The position numbers and the translations under genes were made by a program. The notes under the pieces were generated by a model that was not told where the DNA came from, ran no database searches, and was given only the letters and a program-made list of their open reading frames with translations. DNA of 35,412 nt from Cytophagaceae bacterium. GTDB lineage: Bacteria; Bacteroidota; Bacteroidia; Cytophagales; Spirosomataceae. Below, piece after piece: positions 18,759 through 28,808 of the stretch. The stretch is from assembly GCA_947452215.1 (NCBI GenBank), contig CANGCD010000004.1:1-35412 (forward strand), read 5' to 3'. Positions within the stretch are counted from its first letter, which is position 1. Every line of letters begins with the position of its first letter.

Positions 18759-20078
18759 ATGCCCAATCATTGGCGTAAACCACATCAGGATAACTCACTC
18801 AGTGAGGTGTTTGCTTCGATTCCCGTTCCGAAAGGTGGAGGATTTTGGAGGAACCTACGTGCATTTATGGGGCCAGGATTTATGGTGGCTGTGGGTTATA
18901 TGGACCCGGGAAATTGGGCGACTGATTTGGCCGGTGGCGCTCAGTTTGGATACACACTTTTGTCGGTCATTTTAGTTTCGAGCCTCTTTGCGATTCTTTT
19001 ACAGCATTTAGCATTGAAATTAGGCGTTGCTACGGGACGGGATTTAGCACAAGCTTGTGGAGACTCCTTCTCAAAACCCGTTGTTTATTTTCTATGGATC
19101 ATTTGTGAATTAGCCATTGCTGCCTGCGATTTAGCGGAGGTGATTGGTTCGGCGTTAGCGCTTCATTTACTTTTTAATATCCCAATTTTGGCGGGTATTC
19201 TGATCACCATTTTAGATGTTTTTTTAATTCTATACTTTCAGAATCGCGGATTTCGCGTGCTTGAGTCCATCGTCATGGCCTTGCTCGCTGTTATTACACT
19301 TTGTTTTGGATATGAGATTTGGGTGGCCCAACCAGCTGTTGCACATGTATTGGGAGGATTAATTCCGCAAGCTAGTGTTGTCATGGATGAGCATCAATTG
19401 TACGTTGCTATTGGAATTTTGGGCGCTACCGTGATGCCCCATAATTTGTATTTGCATTCAAGCATCGTACAAACAAGGGCCTTTGAGCAAACTGATATTG
19501 ATCGTAAAAAAGCCATTAAATATGCCACCTGGGATTCAACGATTTCGCTAAGTTTTGCCTTTTTTATCAATGCGAGTATTCTGATTTTGGCAGCCGCCGC
19601 GTTTCACTGGAACGGCAGAAAAGATGTGGCTGATATCCAAGATGCCTTCTTATTACTAGACCCCGTGATGGGAACGAAATGGGCAAGTATCTTATTTGCT
19701 GTTGCGCTATTAGCTTCGGGTCAAAATGCTACGGTTACCGGTACGCTTGCCGGGCAAATCGTGATGGAAGGATTTATCGATTTGAAATTAAAGCCTTGGC
19801 TTCGCCGACTCATTACTAGGCTCATTGCTATTTTACCCGCTTTTTTCGTTACCTGGTTGTGGGGAGAATCCCACATTAACGAATTATTGATCCTCTCTCA
19901 AGTGGTTCTTTCGATGCAATTAAGCTTTGCTGTTATTCCACTTGTATGGTTCACAAGTGATTCAAAACGCATGGGGAAATTTGTGAATCCTACTTGGATG
20001 ACTTGGCTGGCTTGGACTGTTTCAGCAATTATTCTTAGCTTAAACTGCTATTTATTGGGTCAGATTTTCTTTGCTTAG
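18759..20078 (+). CDS. mntH: Nramp-family divalent metal transporter
   Basis: Nramp motifs: [24 protein letters not shown] and [14 protein letters not shown]; multi-TM. Confidence 0.96.
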   Translation: MPNHWRKPHQDNSLSEVFASIPVPKGGGFWRNLRAFMGPGFMVAVGYMDPGNWATDLAGGAQFGYTLLSVILVSSLFAILLQHLALKLGVATGRDLAQACGDSFSKPVVYFLWIICELAIAACDLAEVIGSALALHLLFNIPILAGILITILDVFLILYFQNRGFRVLESIVMALLAVITLCFGYEIWVAQPAVAHVLGGLIPQASVVMDEHQLYVAIGILGATVMPHNLYLHSSIVQTRAFEQTDIDRKKAIKYATWDSTISLSFAFFINASILILAAAAFHWNGRKDVADIQDAFLLLDPVMGTKWASILFAVALLASGQNATVTGTLAGQIVMEGFIDLKLKPWLRRLITRLIAILPAFFVTWLWGESHINELLILSQVVLSMQLSFAVIPLVWFTSDSKRMGKFVNPTWMTWLAWTVSAIILSLNCYLLGQIFFA

Positions 20079-21086
20079 TTGGATTATCCAACGGTTGTCG
20101 GGACCCAGCTTATATTCTGTTGCATTCACTTCATCGATTTGGGGTGTGGAAATCCCCGAACCTAATACTTCATTCGATTCAATGTGAATGATTTCCTGAA
20201 CAGTGACCTGCTTTATAAAAGCTTCAATCGTCTTTGTTCCTCCTTCAATCAATATGGATTGGATTGCCTTTTCCTGGCAGTACTCAATGAATTTTTGTAG
20301 GTAATTTTGCGTTCCCAATGCAATCCAGTGTTTATTCCCCTCGGATTTACATAGATCCTGCGTGAAAATATAGGTAGGGAATTCATCCTCTACTAGGACT
20401 AGATTTTCTGACATACGTGCCTGCGGGTCTAATACAAATCGCAAAGGAGAGTTTCCTTGCCAAGCGCGCGTGGTTAGGCTTGGGTTATCTGCATTGGCAG
20501 TATTTACCCCAACCAAGATGGCTTGATGTTCCGAACGTAGGCGATGAACGAGTTGCTGGCTTATGGGATTAGAAAAGACCTGAGCTTTTCCATTGGGATG
20601 TGCGATAAACTGGTCTGAGGAAGTCGCATATTTCACGGTTATGTAGGGCCTTTGATTCCGATGGAAATAGAAAAATCGACGGTTCAGGGCTTCCCCTTTT
20701 TCAGCTAAGACCCCTATATGAACTTCAATCCCAGCAGCTTCTAGTTTAGCAACTCCTTTTCCCGAAACAAGTGGGTTGGGGTCCAAATTACAGATTACCA
20801 CCCGCTTAACATGATGCTTAATCAGTAGGTCGGCGCATGGAGGCGTTTTGCCTGTATGACTGCAAGGTTCTAAACTGACATAGGCAGTAGCCCCACGCGC
20901 ATCTTGTATACCTGCGAATGCCCTTACTTCCGCATGCGGGCCACCAAATTGTGCATGATATCCTTCGCCTAAAATAATCCCATCTCTCACAATCACACAA
21001 CCAACCCAAGGATTAGGAACAACAAACCCTCCACCCAGTTGTGCTAGGTCGAGGGCTCGTTGCATCAAAATCTCATCAGTCAACAT
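20052..21086 (-). CDS. ribD: Bifunctional diaminohydroxyphosphoribosylaminopyrimidine deaminase / 5-amino-6-(5-phosphoribosylamino)uracil reductase
   Basis: [27 protein letters not shown] zinc deaminase motifs; reductase domain ([17 protein letters not shown]). Start corrected to ATG 21086 ([20 protein letters not shown]). Confidence 0.94.
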   Translation of the reverse strand: MLTDEILMQRALDLAQLGGGFVVPNPWVGCVIVRDGIILGEGYHAQFGGPHAEVRAFAGIQDARGATAYVSLEPCSHTGKTPPCADLLIKHHVKRVVICNLDPNPLVSGKGVAKLEAAGIEVHIGVLAEKGEALNRRFFYFHRNQRPYITVKYATSSDQFIAHPNGKAQVFSNPISQQLVHRLRSEHQAILVGVNTANADNPSLTTRAWQGNSPLRFVLDPQARMSENLVLVEDEFPTYIFTQDLCKSEGNKHWIALGTQNYLQKFIEYCQEKAIQSILIEGGTKTIEAFIKQVTVQEIIHIESNEVLGSGISTPQIDEVNATEYKLGPDNRWIIQLSKENLTQ

Positions 21087-24000
21087 GTGTGGCTTTTGTG
21101 TTGCGCGACATATAACTATAAATCGCTGGGATGACATAAAGCGTAAGCGTGGTCGAGAAGAGCATTCCCCCCACAACCGCAATACCCATGGAAACACGGC
21201 TCGTTGATCCCGATCCCAATGCCAAAGCAATCGGTAAAATACCAAGTATCGTACACAAAGATGTCATGATAATCGGTCTAAAGCGTGCCGATGCGGCATT
21301 CTTCACGGCTTCTAATTTAGTTAAGCCACTCTCTTTTTTCTGATTGGCAAACTCCACAATTAAGATACCATTTTTCGTCACTAAACCGATTAATACAATG
21401 ATTCCGATTTGTGAGAAGATATTCAAGGTTTGGCTAAAATCCCATAGTGACAATAATGCTCCAGCGACCGCAAGGGGTACCGTAAATAAGATGATAAATG
21501 GATCAATGAAGCTTTCGAATTGCGCTGAAAGGATCAAGTAAATCAATAAAATAGCTAATGCAAATGCGAACAACAAAGAAGAACTCGATTCCTTGAATTG
21601 TTTACTTTGGCCATCATAAGCTGTTGAGAATGACTCATCAAAAGTCTCCTTCGCTAATTTGTCCATTTCGTCCAAGGCTTCTCCCAAGGTTACTCCTTTT
21701 GCCATTTGTGCCGTTACCGTTGCTGCAGAATAACGGTTAAAACGGAATAATTGTGGCGGTGTACTTTGCTCGGTAATTTTGACCATGTTATCCAACTGAA
21801 TCAAATCGCCTCGGTTATTTTTAACATACAGTGATTTCAAGTCATTCACATCGTTACGAAGTGAACGATTGATTTGACCAATTACCTGATATTGCTTTCC
21901 ATCCATGATGAAATAGCCAAAGCGACGTCCTGAGAGTCCTAATTGCAAGGTTTGCGCAACATCCTGAATGGAAACGCCCAAGTTTTGGGCTTTTGCTCGG
22001 TCGATCTCCAAGCGTAATTCCGGTTTCGTGAATTTTAAATTGATGTCAGAGACCTCGAATTTTGGTGAATCTCGCACTTTCGCCATGAATTGGGGCATCA
22101 TTTTCTTCAACTTTTCGAAATTAGGAGCCTGTATAACAAAAGCAACGGGTAATCCTCCGCCGCCTCGCTGGCCTGTTTGTAAGGTCGGCTCTTGAATCAC
22201 AATGGATTTAGCCCCTGGGAATTTCTTAACTTTCGGCTGAATCGCATCCACAATGGCTTGTTGGCTTCTTCTCGCAGTACTATCACTTAAAAGAATCCGG
22301 ATCATCCCTGAATTCGAACCTGCATTTCCAAAACCGGGCGATGTAATCGTATAAATCGCGCTACGTTCTTTTTCCGGAATTTCCTTCATGATGAATTTGG
22401 TGATTTCATCTGTGAAGTTCAACATGTAATCAAAGGTTGCACCTTCAGGTGCCGTAGCACTTACCCGCATCTGACCACGATCTTCTAATGGTGCTAATTC
22501 AGATGGAATGGCTCCCGTTTTGAATAGTCCGTAAATCACGCCAATTAACCCAATCATCAAGACCCAGGCTACCCAACGAACACGTAAAAACGAGTTTAGT
22601 GAATTCTCATAAGCTGATGTCATCCAAACGAAAAACGGCTCTGTCACATTATAAAACCATGGTTTGCTATGTCCTCCCTTCAATAATTTAGAACTTAACA
22701 TTGGGGTTAAGGTCAATGAAACAAATGCGGAGATAATAACGGATCCAGCAACCACAATTCCGAATTCGCGGAACAATTGCCCCGTGATACCTTGCAAGAA
22801 AATTACTGGTAAGAAAACCGCTGCAAGGGTAACGGTTGTAGAGATTACGGCAAAGTAGATTTCTTTGGATCCAGCTAATGCAGCTTCCCAAGGACTCAAG
22901 CCCTCCTCAATTTTGGTATATATATTTTCCAATACTACAATCGCATCATCAACCACAAGTCCAATGGAAAGCACGATACCCAATAAGGTTAAAACGTTGA
23001 TCGAGAATCCCGCCAAGTACATAAAGAAAAACACCCCAATCAAGGAAACAGGAATGGCTGTCAATGGAATAATTGTCGAACGCCAATCCCGCAAGAACAA
23101 GAAGATCACAATCGTTACCAATAATATCGCCGTTAAGATTGTTTCTTCTACCTCCTCAATGGATTTGCGAACGTATTTCGTATTATCGAAACCTTCTTTC
23201 AGAATCACATCGCTTGGAATAGTTGTTTGAATTTGCTTGAATTTTTGATGAATTTGATCAACAATCTCAATTTGATTTGAACCGGGTTGTGGTATCACCG
23301 CAATCGAAATCATCGGTACCATATCACGTTTAAAGAACGTCTTTTCGTTTTCCGGTGCGAGTTCTGCATTCCCTACGTCTGAGAATTTCACTGAGCGATC
23401 ACCCTCTTCGCGGATAATTAAGTTATTAAAGTCCTCCACAGAGGTCATACGACCCTGCGTACGAACCGTTAATTCCGTATTATTTCCTTCAATACTTCCC
23501 GACGGTAATTCGATGTTCTGCTTGGTCAATGCATTAACGATATCCGGTGCTGTCAAGCGGAATGACGCCAAACGCTCTGGATCAATGTGCAAACGCATCG
23601 CATATTTCTTCTCGCCCCACATTTGGACAGAACTCACACCCGGAATAGTCTGAAGTTTCTCCTTCACGTTACGCGTTGCGATTTCATTCAAGCTCAATAA
23701 ATCACGCGTACTCGAGTAGATGTTTAAGTTGTAGATCGGATTTGAATCAGCATCAGCTTTGGAAACAACCGGTGGATCCACATCCTTTGGCAATAAGGCC
23801 ATTGAACGCGAAACGCGGTCACGAACGTCATTGGCAGCATCTTCAATGTTGACCGCTAAGTCAAATTCCACCGTAATGTTTGAACGCCCATCCCGACTCG
23901 AACTAGAAAGCGTTTTAATCCCCGCGATTCCGTTAATGGATTCTTCCAAAGGCTCCGTAATTTGGGACTCAATAATATCCGCATTCGCACCGGTATAACT

Positions 24001-24150
24001 CGTTTGAACGGTTACAACAGGTGGGTCAACCGAGGGGTATTCGCGAATTCCTAAATAGGAGTAGCCAATTAAGCCGAATACAATAATCGTCACGGACATA
24101 ACGATAGAAAGTACGGGTCGTTTAATGCTAATGTCTGATAAAGATGCCAT
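21076..24150 (-). CDS. RND multidrug efflux transporter permease (AcrB/HAE1-like)
   Basis: SIKRPVLSIVMSVTIIVFGLIGYSYLGIREYPSVDPPVVTVQTSYTGANADIIESQITEPLE; GIVLSIGLVVDDAIVVLENIY motif. Confidence 0.96.
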   Translation of the reverse strand: MASLSDISIKRPVLSIVMSVTIIVFGLIGYSYLGIREYPSVDPPVVTVQTSYTGANADIIESQITEPLEESINGIAGIKTLSSSSRDGRSNITVEFDLAVNIEDAANDVRDRVSRSMALLPKDVDPPVVSKADADSNPIYNLNIYSSTRDLLSLNEIATRNVKEKLQTIPGVSSVQMWGEKKYAMRLHIDPERLASFRLTAPDIVNALTKQNIELPSGSIEGNNTELTVRTQGRMTSVEDFNNLIIREEGDRSVKFSDVGNAELAPENEKTFFKRDMVPMISIAVIPQPGSNQIEIVDQIHQKFKQIQTTIPSDVILKEGFDNTKYVRKSIEEVEETILTAILLVTIVIFLFLRDWRSTIIPLTAIPVSLIGVFFFMYLAGFSINVLTLLGIVLSIGLVVDDAIVVLENIYTKIEEGLSPWEAALAGSKEIYFAVISTTVTLAAVFLPVIFLQGITGQLFREFGIVVAGSVIISAFVSLTLTPMLSSKLLKGGHSKPWFYNVTEPFFVWMTSAYENSLNSFLRVRWVAWVLMIGLIGVIYGLFKTGAIPSELAPLEDRGQMRVSATAPEGATFDYMLNFTDEITKFIMKEIPEKERSAIYTITSPGFGNAGSNSGMIRILLSDSTARRSQQAIVDAIQPKVKKFPGAKSIVIQEPTLQTGQRGGGGLPVAFVIQAPNFEKLKKMMPQFMAKVRDSPKFEVSDINLKFTKPELRLEIDRAKAQNLGVSIQDVAQTLQLGLSGRRFGYFIMDGKQYQVIGQINRSLRNDVNDLKSLYVKNNRGDLIQLDNMVKITEQSTPPQLFRFNRYSAATVTAQMAKGVTLGEALDEMDKLAKETFDESFSTAYDGQSKQFKESSSSLLFAFALAILLIYLILSAQFESFIDPFIILFTVPLAVAGALLSLWDFSQTLNIFSQIGIIVLIGLVTKNGILIVEFANQKKESGLTKLEAVKNAASARFRPIIMTSLCTILGILPIALALGSGSTSRVSMGIAVVGGMLFSTTLTLYVIPAIYSYMSRNTKATHVD

Positions 24151-24163
24151 AGTTTGATTAGGT

Positions 24164-25183
24164 TTATGCCAATTGCGCTGCCGAAATTGGTTTTAATTTA
24201 CTTAGTTGTTGCCAAGCGATGTCCAACGGAATTTCGGCCGACGAACCATCTGGATTATGGTAAATCATCGCGCGACCTTTTTCGTATGAACCCGAATAGG
24301 GCATGTGGTTTTTAAAGTTTTTAAATGTGCCTAGCAAGATTAAGCCTGGGATTTCGAAGGCATTGGCGATGTGTGCGGGACCTGAATCTATTCCCAAGAA
24401 AAAATCCGCCTCAGCGATAATGTTGGCCATTTCTGTAATGCTCGTTTTGCCAACGTAGGAAATTAATTTAGGATGCTTCAAATCTAATCCATCCGAAACG
24501 CCCACTTCCACCACCGTGATATCATAGGTTTCAATGCTACGCTTAATTAATTCAATCCAATCTTCATCTCGCCATTCGCGATCAGCACCATTCGATTTCC
24601 GATGAATAACCCAATATTTTTTAGGCAGGTCAAACGTTTTTTGTTCGCCTAAATACAATTTTGGTTGTTTAGATTCGTGATAGGGAATACCGCATAAGTC
24701 GTAAATTCCCTTGAGTAGATTACCTCTTTCATAGTAATTCGACTTATTTAATCCCACTTTTTCTGCTTGGCTATTGAATAAAGATTGCTTGAAATAAGGA
24801 TCAAAGCGTAATTCATTCATGTGTAAATTATAGAAATGCGAAAAGGGTGAATTTTTGCTAAGCCAAATACTCGTTAAAACAGAAGGTTCAGAAATAATCC
24901 GGTCAATATGGGGGTGATTTTCCAAAAGCCCTCGATACAAGTCCTTTACAATCCACACGATGCGCGCGTTTGCATGTTTTTTTCGTAATTCTTCGATAAT
25001 GGGTTCTGCAGCGACAATGTCTCCTAAATGTTCCGCGAGTAAAATACCAACCACAGGTGATGAAATGCGTTCTATGCGTATGCTGATGTAGAGTTGGATA
25101 TAGGAGATACAGGCCGAAAACAAATAGCTTAGTTTTCGGAATTTGTATTCCCATAAGGACCGACTCACATAGATGGACGCCAT
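24164..25183 (-). CDS. Glycosyltransferase family 9 (heptosyltransferase-like)
   Basis: LLAEHLGDIVAAEPIIEELRKKH, ADREWRDEDWIELI, ADFFLGIDSGPAHIANAFEIPGLILLGTF. Confidence 0.87.
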   Translation of the reverse strand: MASIYVSRSLWEYKFRKLSYLFSACISYIQLYISIRIERISSPVVGILLAEHLGDIVAAEPIIEELRKKHANARIVWIVKDLYRGLLENHPHIDRIISEPSVLTSIWLSKNSPFSHFYNLHMNELRFDPYFKQSLFNSQAEKVGLNKSNYYERGNLLKGIYDLCGIPYHESKQPKLYLGEQKTFDLPKKYWVIHRKSNGADREWRDEDWIELIKRSIETYDITVVEVGVSDGLDLKHPKLISYVGKTSITEMANIIAEADFFLGIDSGPAHIANAFEIPGLILLGTFKNFKNHMPYSGSYEKGRAMIYHNPDGSSAEIPLDIAWQQLSKLKPISAAQLA

Positions 25184-25190
25184 AAATCCT

Positions 25191-26285
25191 TTAATCTACA
25201 ACTTCTTTGATTTCAACTTCGCCGTCTGGCTTCACTTGGATAACCCCATTTGTAATGAGCGTATCACCAATGGAAAGTCCGGATAGGATTTCAACATTTT
25301 TTTCACCGCGGTTTCCAAGTTTCACTTTAACTGGAACCGATTTTCCTTGTTTCACGATGAATACCTTATTTCCTGATGCTTCAGGAATAACGGCTTCTGT
25401 CGGAATAAGTATCGCGCTTCCTTTCGATTTCAAAATCAAGTTGACCTTCGCAAATGCACCTGGAACTAATTGATTACCCGGATTCGGTGCCAATGCTCGA
25501 ATTTGTAATGTACGTGTTAAAGGGTCGATTTTAGGATCGACAGCATAAACTTTTCCAATAAAAGTCTTGTCTTCATTTTCCGTTTGGAACTCTACGGTAC
25601 TTCCTTTGCGGATAGCTGTTGCGTATTTTGCAGGGATAGAAAACTCGATTTTTGCAGGATTGGTATTGGTCAAGGTTGCAATTCGTGTGGTAGGAGAAAT
25701 GTAACTTCCTAAACTGACATAACGGAAACCAATCGTTCCTGCGAAAGGAGCTTTTACCGTTGTCTTAATGATTTGCGCTTTCAAGTCTTCAATGTCGGCC
25801 TCAATCGTATTCACGGAGTTAACAGCAATGTCGTATTCCCGTTGCGAAATAGCTTCTTTTTGCAATAAGATTTTTTGACGTGCCTCATTGTCTTCCGCTA
25901 ATTTCTTATTGAATCCCAATTTGCGTAATCGTGCTTGCAAATCATCGTCATTGATCCGAAACAGAACCGTTCCTTTTTGAACAACATCCCCTTCTTTAAT
26001 ATTTAATAGAATGATGCGTCCTGCAATTTCGGAGCGAATCTCAACTTCCTCATTAGCCAAAATACTGCCCGTGGAATTAATCATGTCATCCAAACGCGTT
26101 GATTTTACAACCGAAACTACTACGGCCGTCTTACCACCCCCTTTGCCTCCGGGACCGCCTTTTTCTTTTTTGGCTTCTTCCTCCGGATTCTTGGATAAAG
26201 ACTGTTTGATTTTTGGAAAAAACGCAAGCCCTAAGATTAAGGCAATGGATGCGAGGGAGACGATCGTTTTAGTTACTTTATTCAT
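25191..26285 (-). CDS. Efflux RND transporter periplasmic adaptor (membrane fusion protein)
   Basis: N-terminal TM, biotinyl-lipoyl-like hairpin (GSILANEEVEIRSEIAGRIILLNIKEGDVVQKGTVLFRIND), PFAGTIGFRYVSLGSYIS, RTLQIRALAPNPGNQLVPGAFAKV. Confidence 0.95.
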   Translation of the reverse strand: MNKVTKTIVSLASIALILGLAFFPKIKQSLSKNPEEEAKKEKGGPGGKGGGKTAVVVSVVKSTRLDDMINSTGSILANEEVEIRSEIAGRIILLNIKEGDVVQKGTVLFRINDDDLQARLRKLGFNKKLAEDNEARQKILLQKEAISQREYDIAVNSVNTIEADIEDLKAQIIKTTVKAPFAGTIGFRYVSLGSYISPTTRIATLTNTNPAKIEFSIPAKYATAIRKGSTVEFQTENEDKTFIGKVYAVDPKIDPLTRTLQIRALAPNPGNQLVPGAFAKVNLILKSKGSAILIPTEAVIPEASGNKVFIVKQGKSVPVKVKLGNRGEKNVEILSGLSIGDTLITNGVIQVKPDGEVEIKEVVD

Positions 26286-26335
26286 CGTATTTTATAGTCG
26301 GTTTAGGATAATAGTCAAATTACATATTTTCCTAC

Positions 26336-26352
26336 ATTTAGCTGTCCTAAAT
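26336..26352. promoter_or_regulatory. Inverted repeat upstream of efflux operon
   Basis: ATTTAG-CTGTC-CTAAAT; 51-67 nt upstream of the adaptor ATG. Confidence 0.3.
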
Positions 26353-26359
26353 TATAGGT

Positions 26360-26842
26360 TTATTGGTTAGTTTTATTTGTTAGCCAGGGTAAAATTTGCT
26401 CATTTTGGATTTGATTCATCACAAAGTGACTCTGTGCGTTCCCGATATTTTTAATGCTTGCTAATTTGTGTAGAATGAAATTTCGGTACTCATCCATGTC
26501 GGAAACAACAATTTTCAACAAGAAATCACTATGTCCTGAAACGCAATAACATTCTTGCACTTCCACCAGCGACATGACATCAGTTTCAAATTGATTTAAA
26601 TATTCTGCGGCATGTTCCTTTAAGGAAATGTCACAAAAGACAGTTAACGATTTGCCTAATTTATTGGGATTAATCAATGCCTTGTAGCCCGTAATGACAC
26701 CTTCTTTTTCCATGCGCTTGATGCGCTCATGTACCGGCGTCGCACTCAAGCCGAGTCGGGATGCCATTTCCTTATTCGACATGAAGGCATCTTCATGCAA
26801 GAAGGCTAATATCTGCTTATCAATGTCATCAATTTTTGCCAT
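26360..26842 (-). CDS. Lrp/AsnC-family transcriptional regulator
   Basis: IDDIDKQILAFLHEDAFMSNKEMASRLGLSATPVHERIKRMEKEGVITGYKALINPNKLG; RAM-like C-domain. ATG 26842 preferred over TTG 26860. Confidence 0.94.
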   Translation of the reverse strand: MAKIDDIDKQILAFLHEDAFMSNKEMASRLGLSATPVHERIKRMEKEGVITGYKALINPNKLGKSLTVFCDISLKEHAAEYLNQFETDVMSLVEVQECYCVSGHSDFLLKIVVSDMDEYRNFILHKLASIKNIGNAQSHFVMNQIQNEQILPWLTNKTNQ

Positions 26843-27317
26843 CGCTGCTTGGTGTTTCAATGATGGATGCGCCGGCGGAAATAACTCCTTTCAACGTATC
26901 GGTCCGCATATATTGTTCTAGGCTCACTTGATGTTTCCCTAATCTAGTAAAGCGTAGGCCTTTAAAAATGGTATATTGATGACTATACATGTCGCCTAAG
27001 CCACTTCCCTTAGGTTTTCCAGTTTTCGCATCGTATAAAAATGCCTCCGCGAAGGCACGTTTGATGACTTTTCCTTCGGGATTGATGACCTTAGGTACAA
27101 AATACAAATTGTAATAAGGGTATTCGTTGGATTGACGAAATGCAACACGCACATCATACGATTTGCTGGTATCGCTGACCTGAAAATCAATGGTGATTTT
27201 ATCTTTTTGTAGCCAACCAAGCTCCGACAAGGAGACTGTCTGGTCAACCAAGGTGTCGTTTTGGCATGCAAAAGCAATCGAAGCCATCATGAAAAGGATA
27301 ATGCGCTTGATATTCAT
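26829..27317 (-). CDS. gldH: Gliding motility lipoprotein GldH
   Basis: Lipoprotein signal (MNIKRIILFMMASIAFACQ); YDVRVAFRQSNEYPYYNLYFVPKV...LYDAKTGKPKGSGLGDMYSHQYTIFKGLRF resembles GldH. Confidence 0.85.
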   Translation of the reverse strand: MNIKRIILFMMASIAFACQNDTLVDQTVSLSELGWLQKDKITIDFQVSDTSKSYDVRVAFRQSNEYPYYNLYFVPKVINPEGKVIKRAFAEAFLYDAKTGKPKGSGLGDMYSHQYTIFKGLRFTRLGKHQVSLEQYMRTDTLKGVISAGASIIETPSSDGKN

Positions 27318-27320
27318 AGC

Positions 27321-28787
27321 TTATTGAGCGGCGGGTGCTTCAGATGAACCTCCTTCACGGGGTGGGCGTGGTTTGAATTTCTTCTTAAACTTTTTCTTAA
27401 AAGGTTTTGGTGTTGCGTTTTCACCATCAGCAACAGGTGTCGCGCCTTCCGGCTTTGGTCCTTGTTCGGGCCGAGGTTTCCGCTCCTGCTGTGGTCGAGG
27501 GCCCCGATTTCCTTCGCTTTCATTTCCTGGTGTTGCAGGTTTTGGTCCGCGATTATCAGGTCTAGGTCCGCGCGGATTATCACGCCCTTCAGGTCTTGGG
27601 CCTCTATTTTCGCGAGGGCCCCGGTTTTCAAAACGATCCCGACCACCTCGGTTATTACCCCCTTTGTTTGCGGGTTTCTTTCCACCGTATTTCTTGTCCA
27701 TACGCTCTAGATCAGAATTCAATTCTGAGAGCGTTGGCTTTTCTGCAATCGGTGCATCCGGATTTAAATCCGAAAAGGATTCTGGGATAATTCCTTGTTT
27801 ATTTAATGCGATAATTTCGGCTACGCGATCACAACTCACCGGAATCCAAATAGCCTCTTCCCCTACAATACCAAACCACATCATGCGTTTGAAGATGTCC
27901 GTTTTTTGAAGAATGGCGTCACCTTTTTTCGTTTTCAATCGGCCTTCAATCGTCGGAATGCCTTTTAATGCATCCATATACGTTTCCAGCTCGTAATTTA
28001 AACAACATTTCAAGCGGCCACATTGGCCACTCAATTTTACCGGATTCAAGGATAAATTTTGGTATCGTGCCGCGGATGTGGTCACGTTTTTGAAATCAGT
28101 TAACCAAGTTGAGCAACATAATTCGCGTCCACAAACCCCGATTCCCCCCAAGCGGCCAGCCTCTTGACGTAATGAAATTTGTTTCATCTCCACGCGCACT
28201 TTGAATTCAGTCGCTAATAGTTTAATCAATTCCCGGAAATCAACGCGGTCGTCGGATGAATAATAAAATACAGCTTTAGTTCCATCGGATTGAAATTCCA
28301 CATCCGATAGTTTCATGTTCAACTTTAAATCACCGATGATCTGACGGCCACGGTACATGGTGGGCATATCGCGTGCAATCATTTGCTCGTGTTTCTCGAG
28401 ATCTTTGTCGGTCGCAATTCGAACGATTGACTTTAAATTATCATCGTCTTTGATGCTTTTTTTCAGTAATTGCAATCGAACTAATTCGCCTTGTAATGAC
28501 ACAATACCAAGGTGTAAACCCGTGGTGGATTCGATCATCACGGCATCCCCCGTATGCAATTCGAGCTTATTTACGTTGCGAAAATACTCCTTACGGCCGC
28601 CTTTAAATTTAATTTCAACGATATGGAAACGTTGAAACTGGGGCACATCGAGGTCAGAAAGCCAATCGAAGACATTCATTTTGTTGCAGCCACCTGAGCC
28701 GCAACCTCCGTTACTTTGACAGCCAGCGACTTCGCCCGCTACTCCTTTGGATCCACAAGATCCTGTTGAACACGATTTACATGCCAT
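27321..28787 (-). CDS. ricT: PSP1/RicT-type (YaaT-like) regulatory Fe-S protein with Cys-rich N-terminus and Arg/Gly/Pro-rich C-terminal tail
   Basis: PSP1 core with RLGGIGVCGRELCCSTWLTDF and LSGQCGRLKCCLNYE cysteine motifs. Confidence 0.88.
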   Translation of the reverse strand: MACKSCSTGSCGSKGVAGEVAGCQSNGGCGSGGCNKMNVFDWLSDLDVPQFQRFHIVEIKFKGGRKEYFRNVNKLELHTGDAVMIESTTGLHLGIVSLQGELVRLQLLKKSIKDDDNLKSIVRIATDKDLEKHEQMIARDMPTMYRGRQIIGDLKLNMKLSDVEFQSDGTKAVFYYSSDDRVDFRELIKLLATEFKVRVEMKQISLRQEAGRLGGIGVCGRELCCSTWLTDFKNVTTSAARYQNLSLNPVKLSGQCGRLKCCLNYELETYMDALKGIPTIEGRLKTKKGDAILQKTDIFKRMMWFGIVGEEAIWIPVSCDRVAEIIALNKQGIIPESFSDLNPDAPIAEKPTLSELNSDLERMDKKYGGKKPANKGGNNRGGRDRFENRGPRENRGPRPEGRDNPRGPRPDNRGPKPATPGNESEGNRGPRPQQERKPRPEQGPKPEGATPVADGENATPKPFKKKFKKKFKPRPPREGGSSEAPAAQ

Positions 28788-28808
28788 AATATATGCTTGA
28801 CTGGCAAA

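Noticed and set aside
20052-21245. ORF-track 5' extension of ribD
   Set aside because: The first 53 codons are out of frame over the RND gene's C-terminus and lack RibD similarity; [11 protein letters not shown] at 21086 is the natural start.
22865-23230. 121-aa plus-strand ORF antisense to the RND pump
   Set aside because: Antisense to a strongly conserved coding region; composition typical of a shadow ORF.
27373-27909. 178-aa plus-strand ORF and 27314..27685 minus-strand ORF
   Set aside because: Shadow frames of the repetitive Arg/Gly/Pro-coding tail of ricT; low-complexity translations with no family resemblance.
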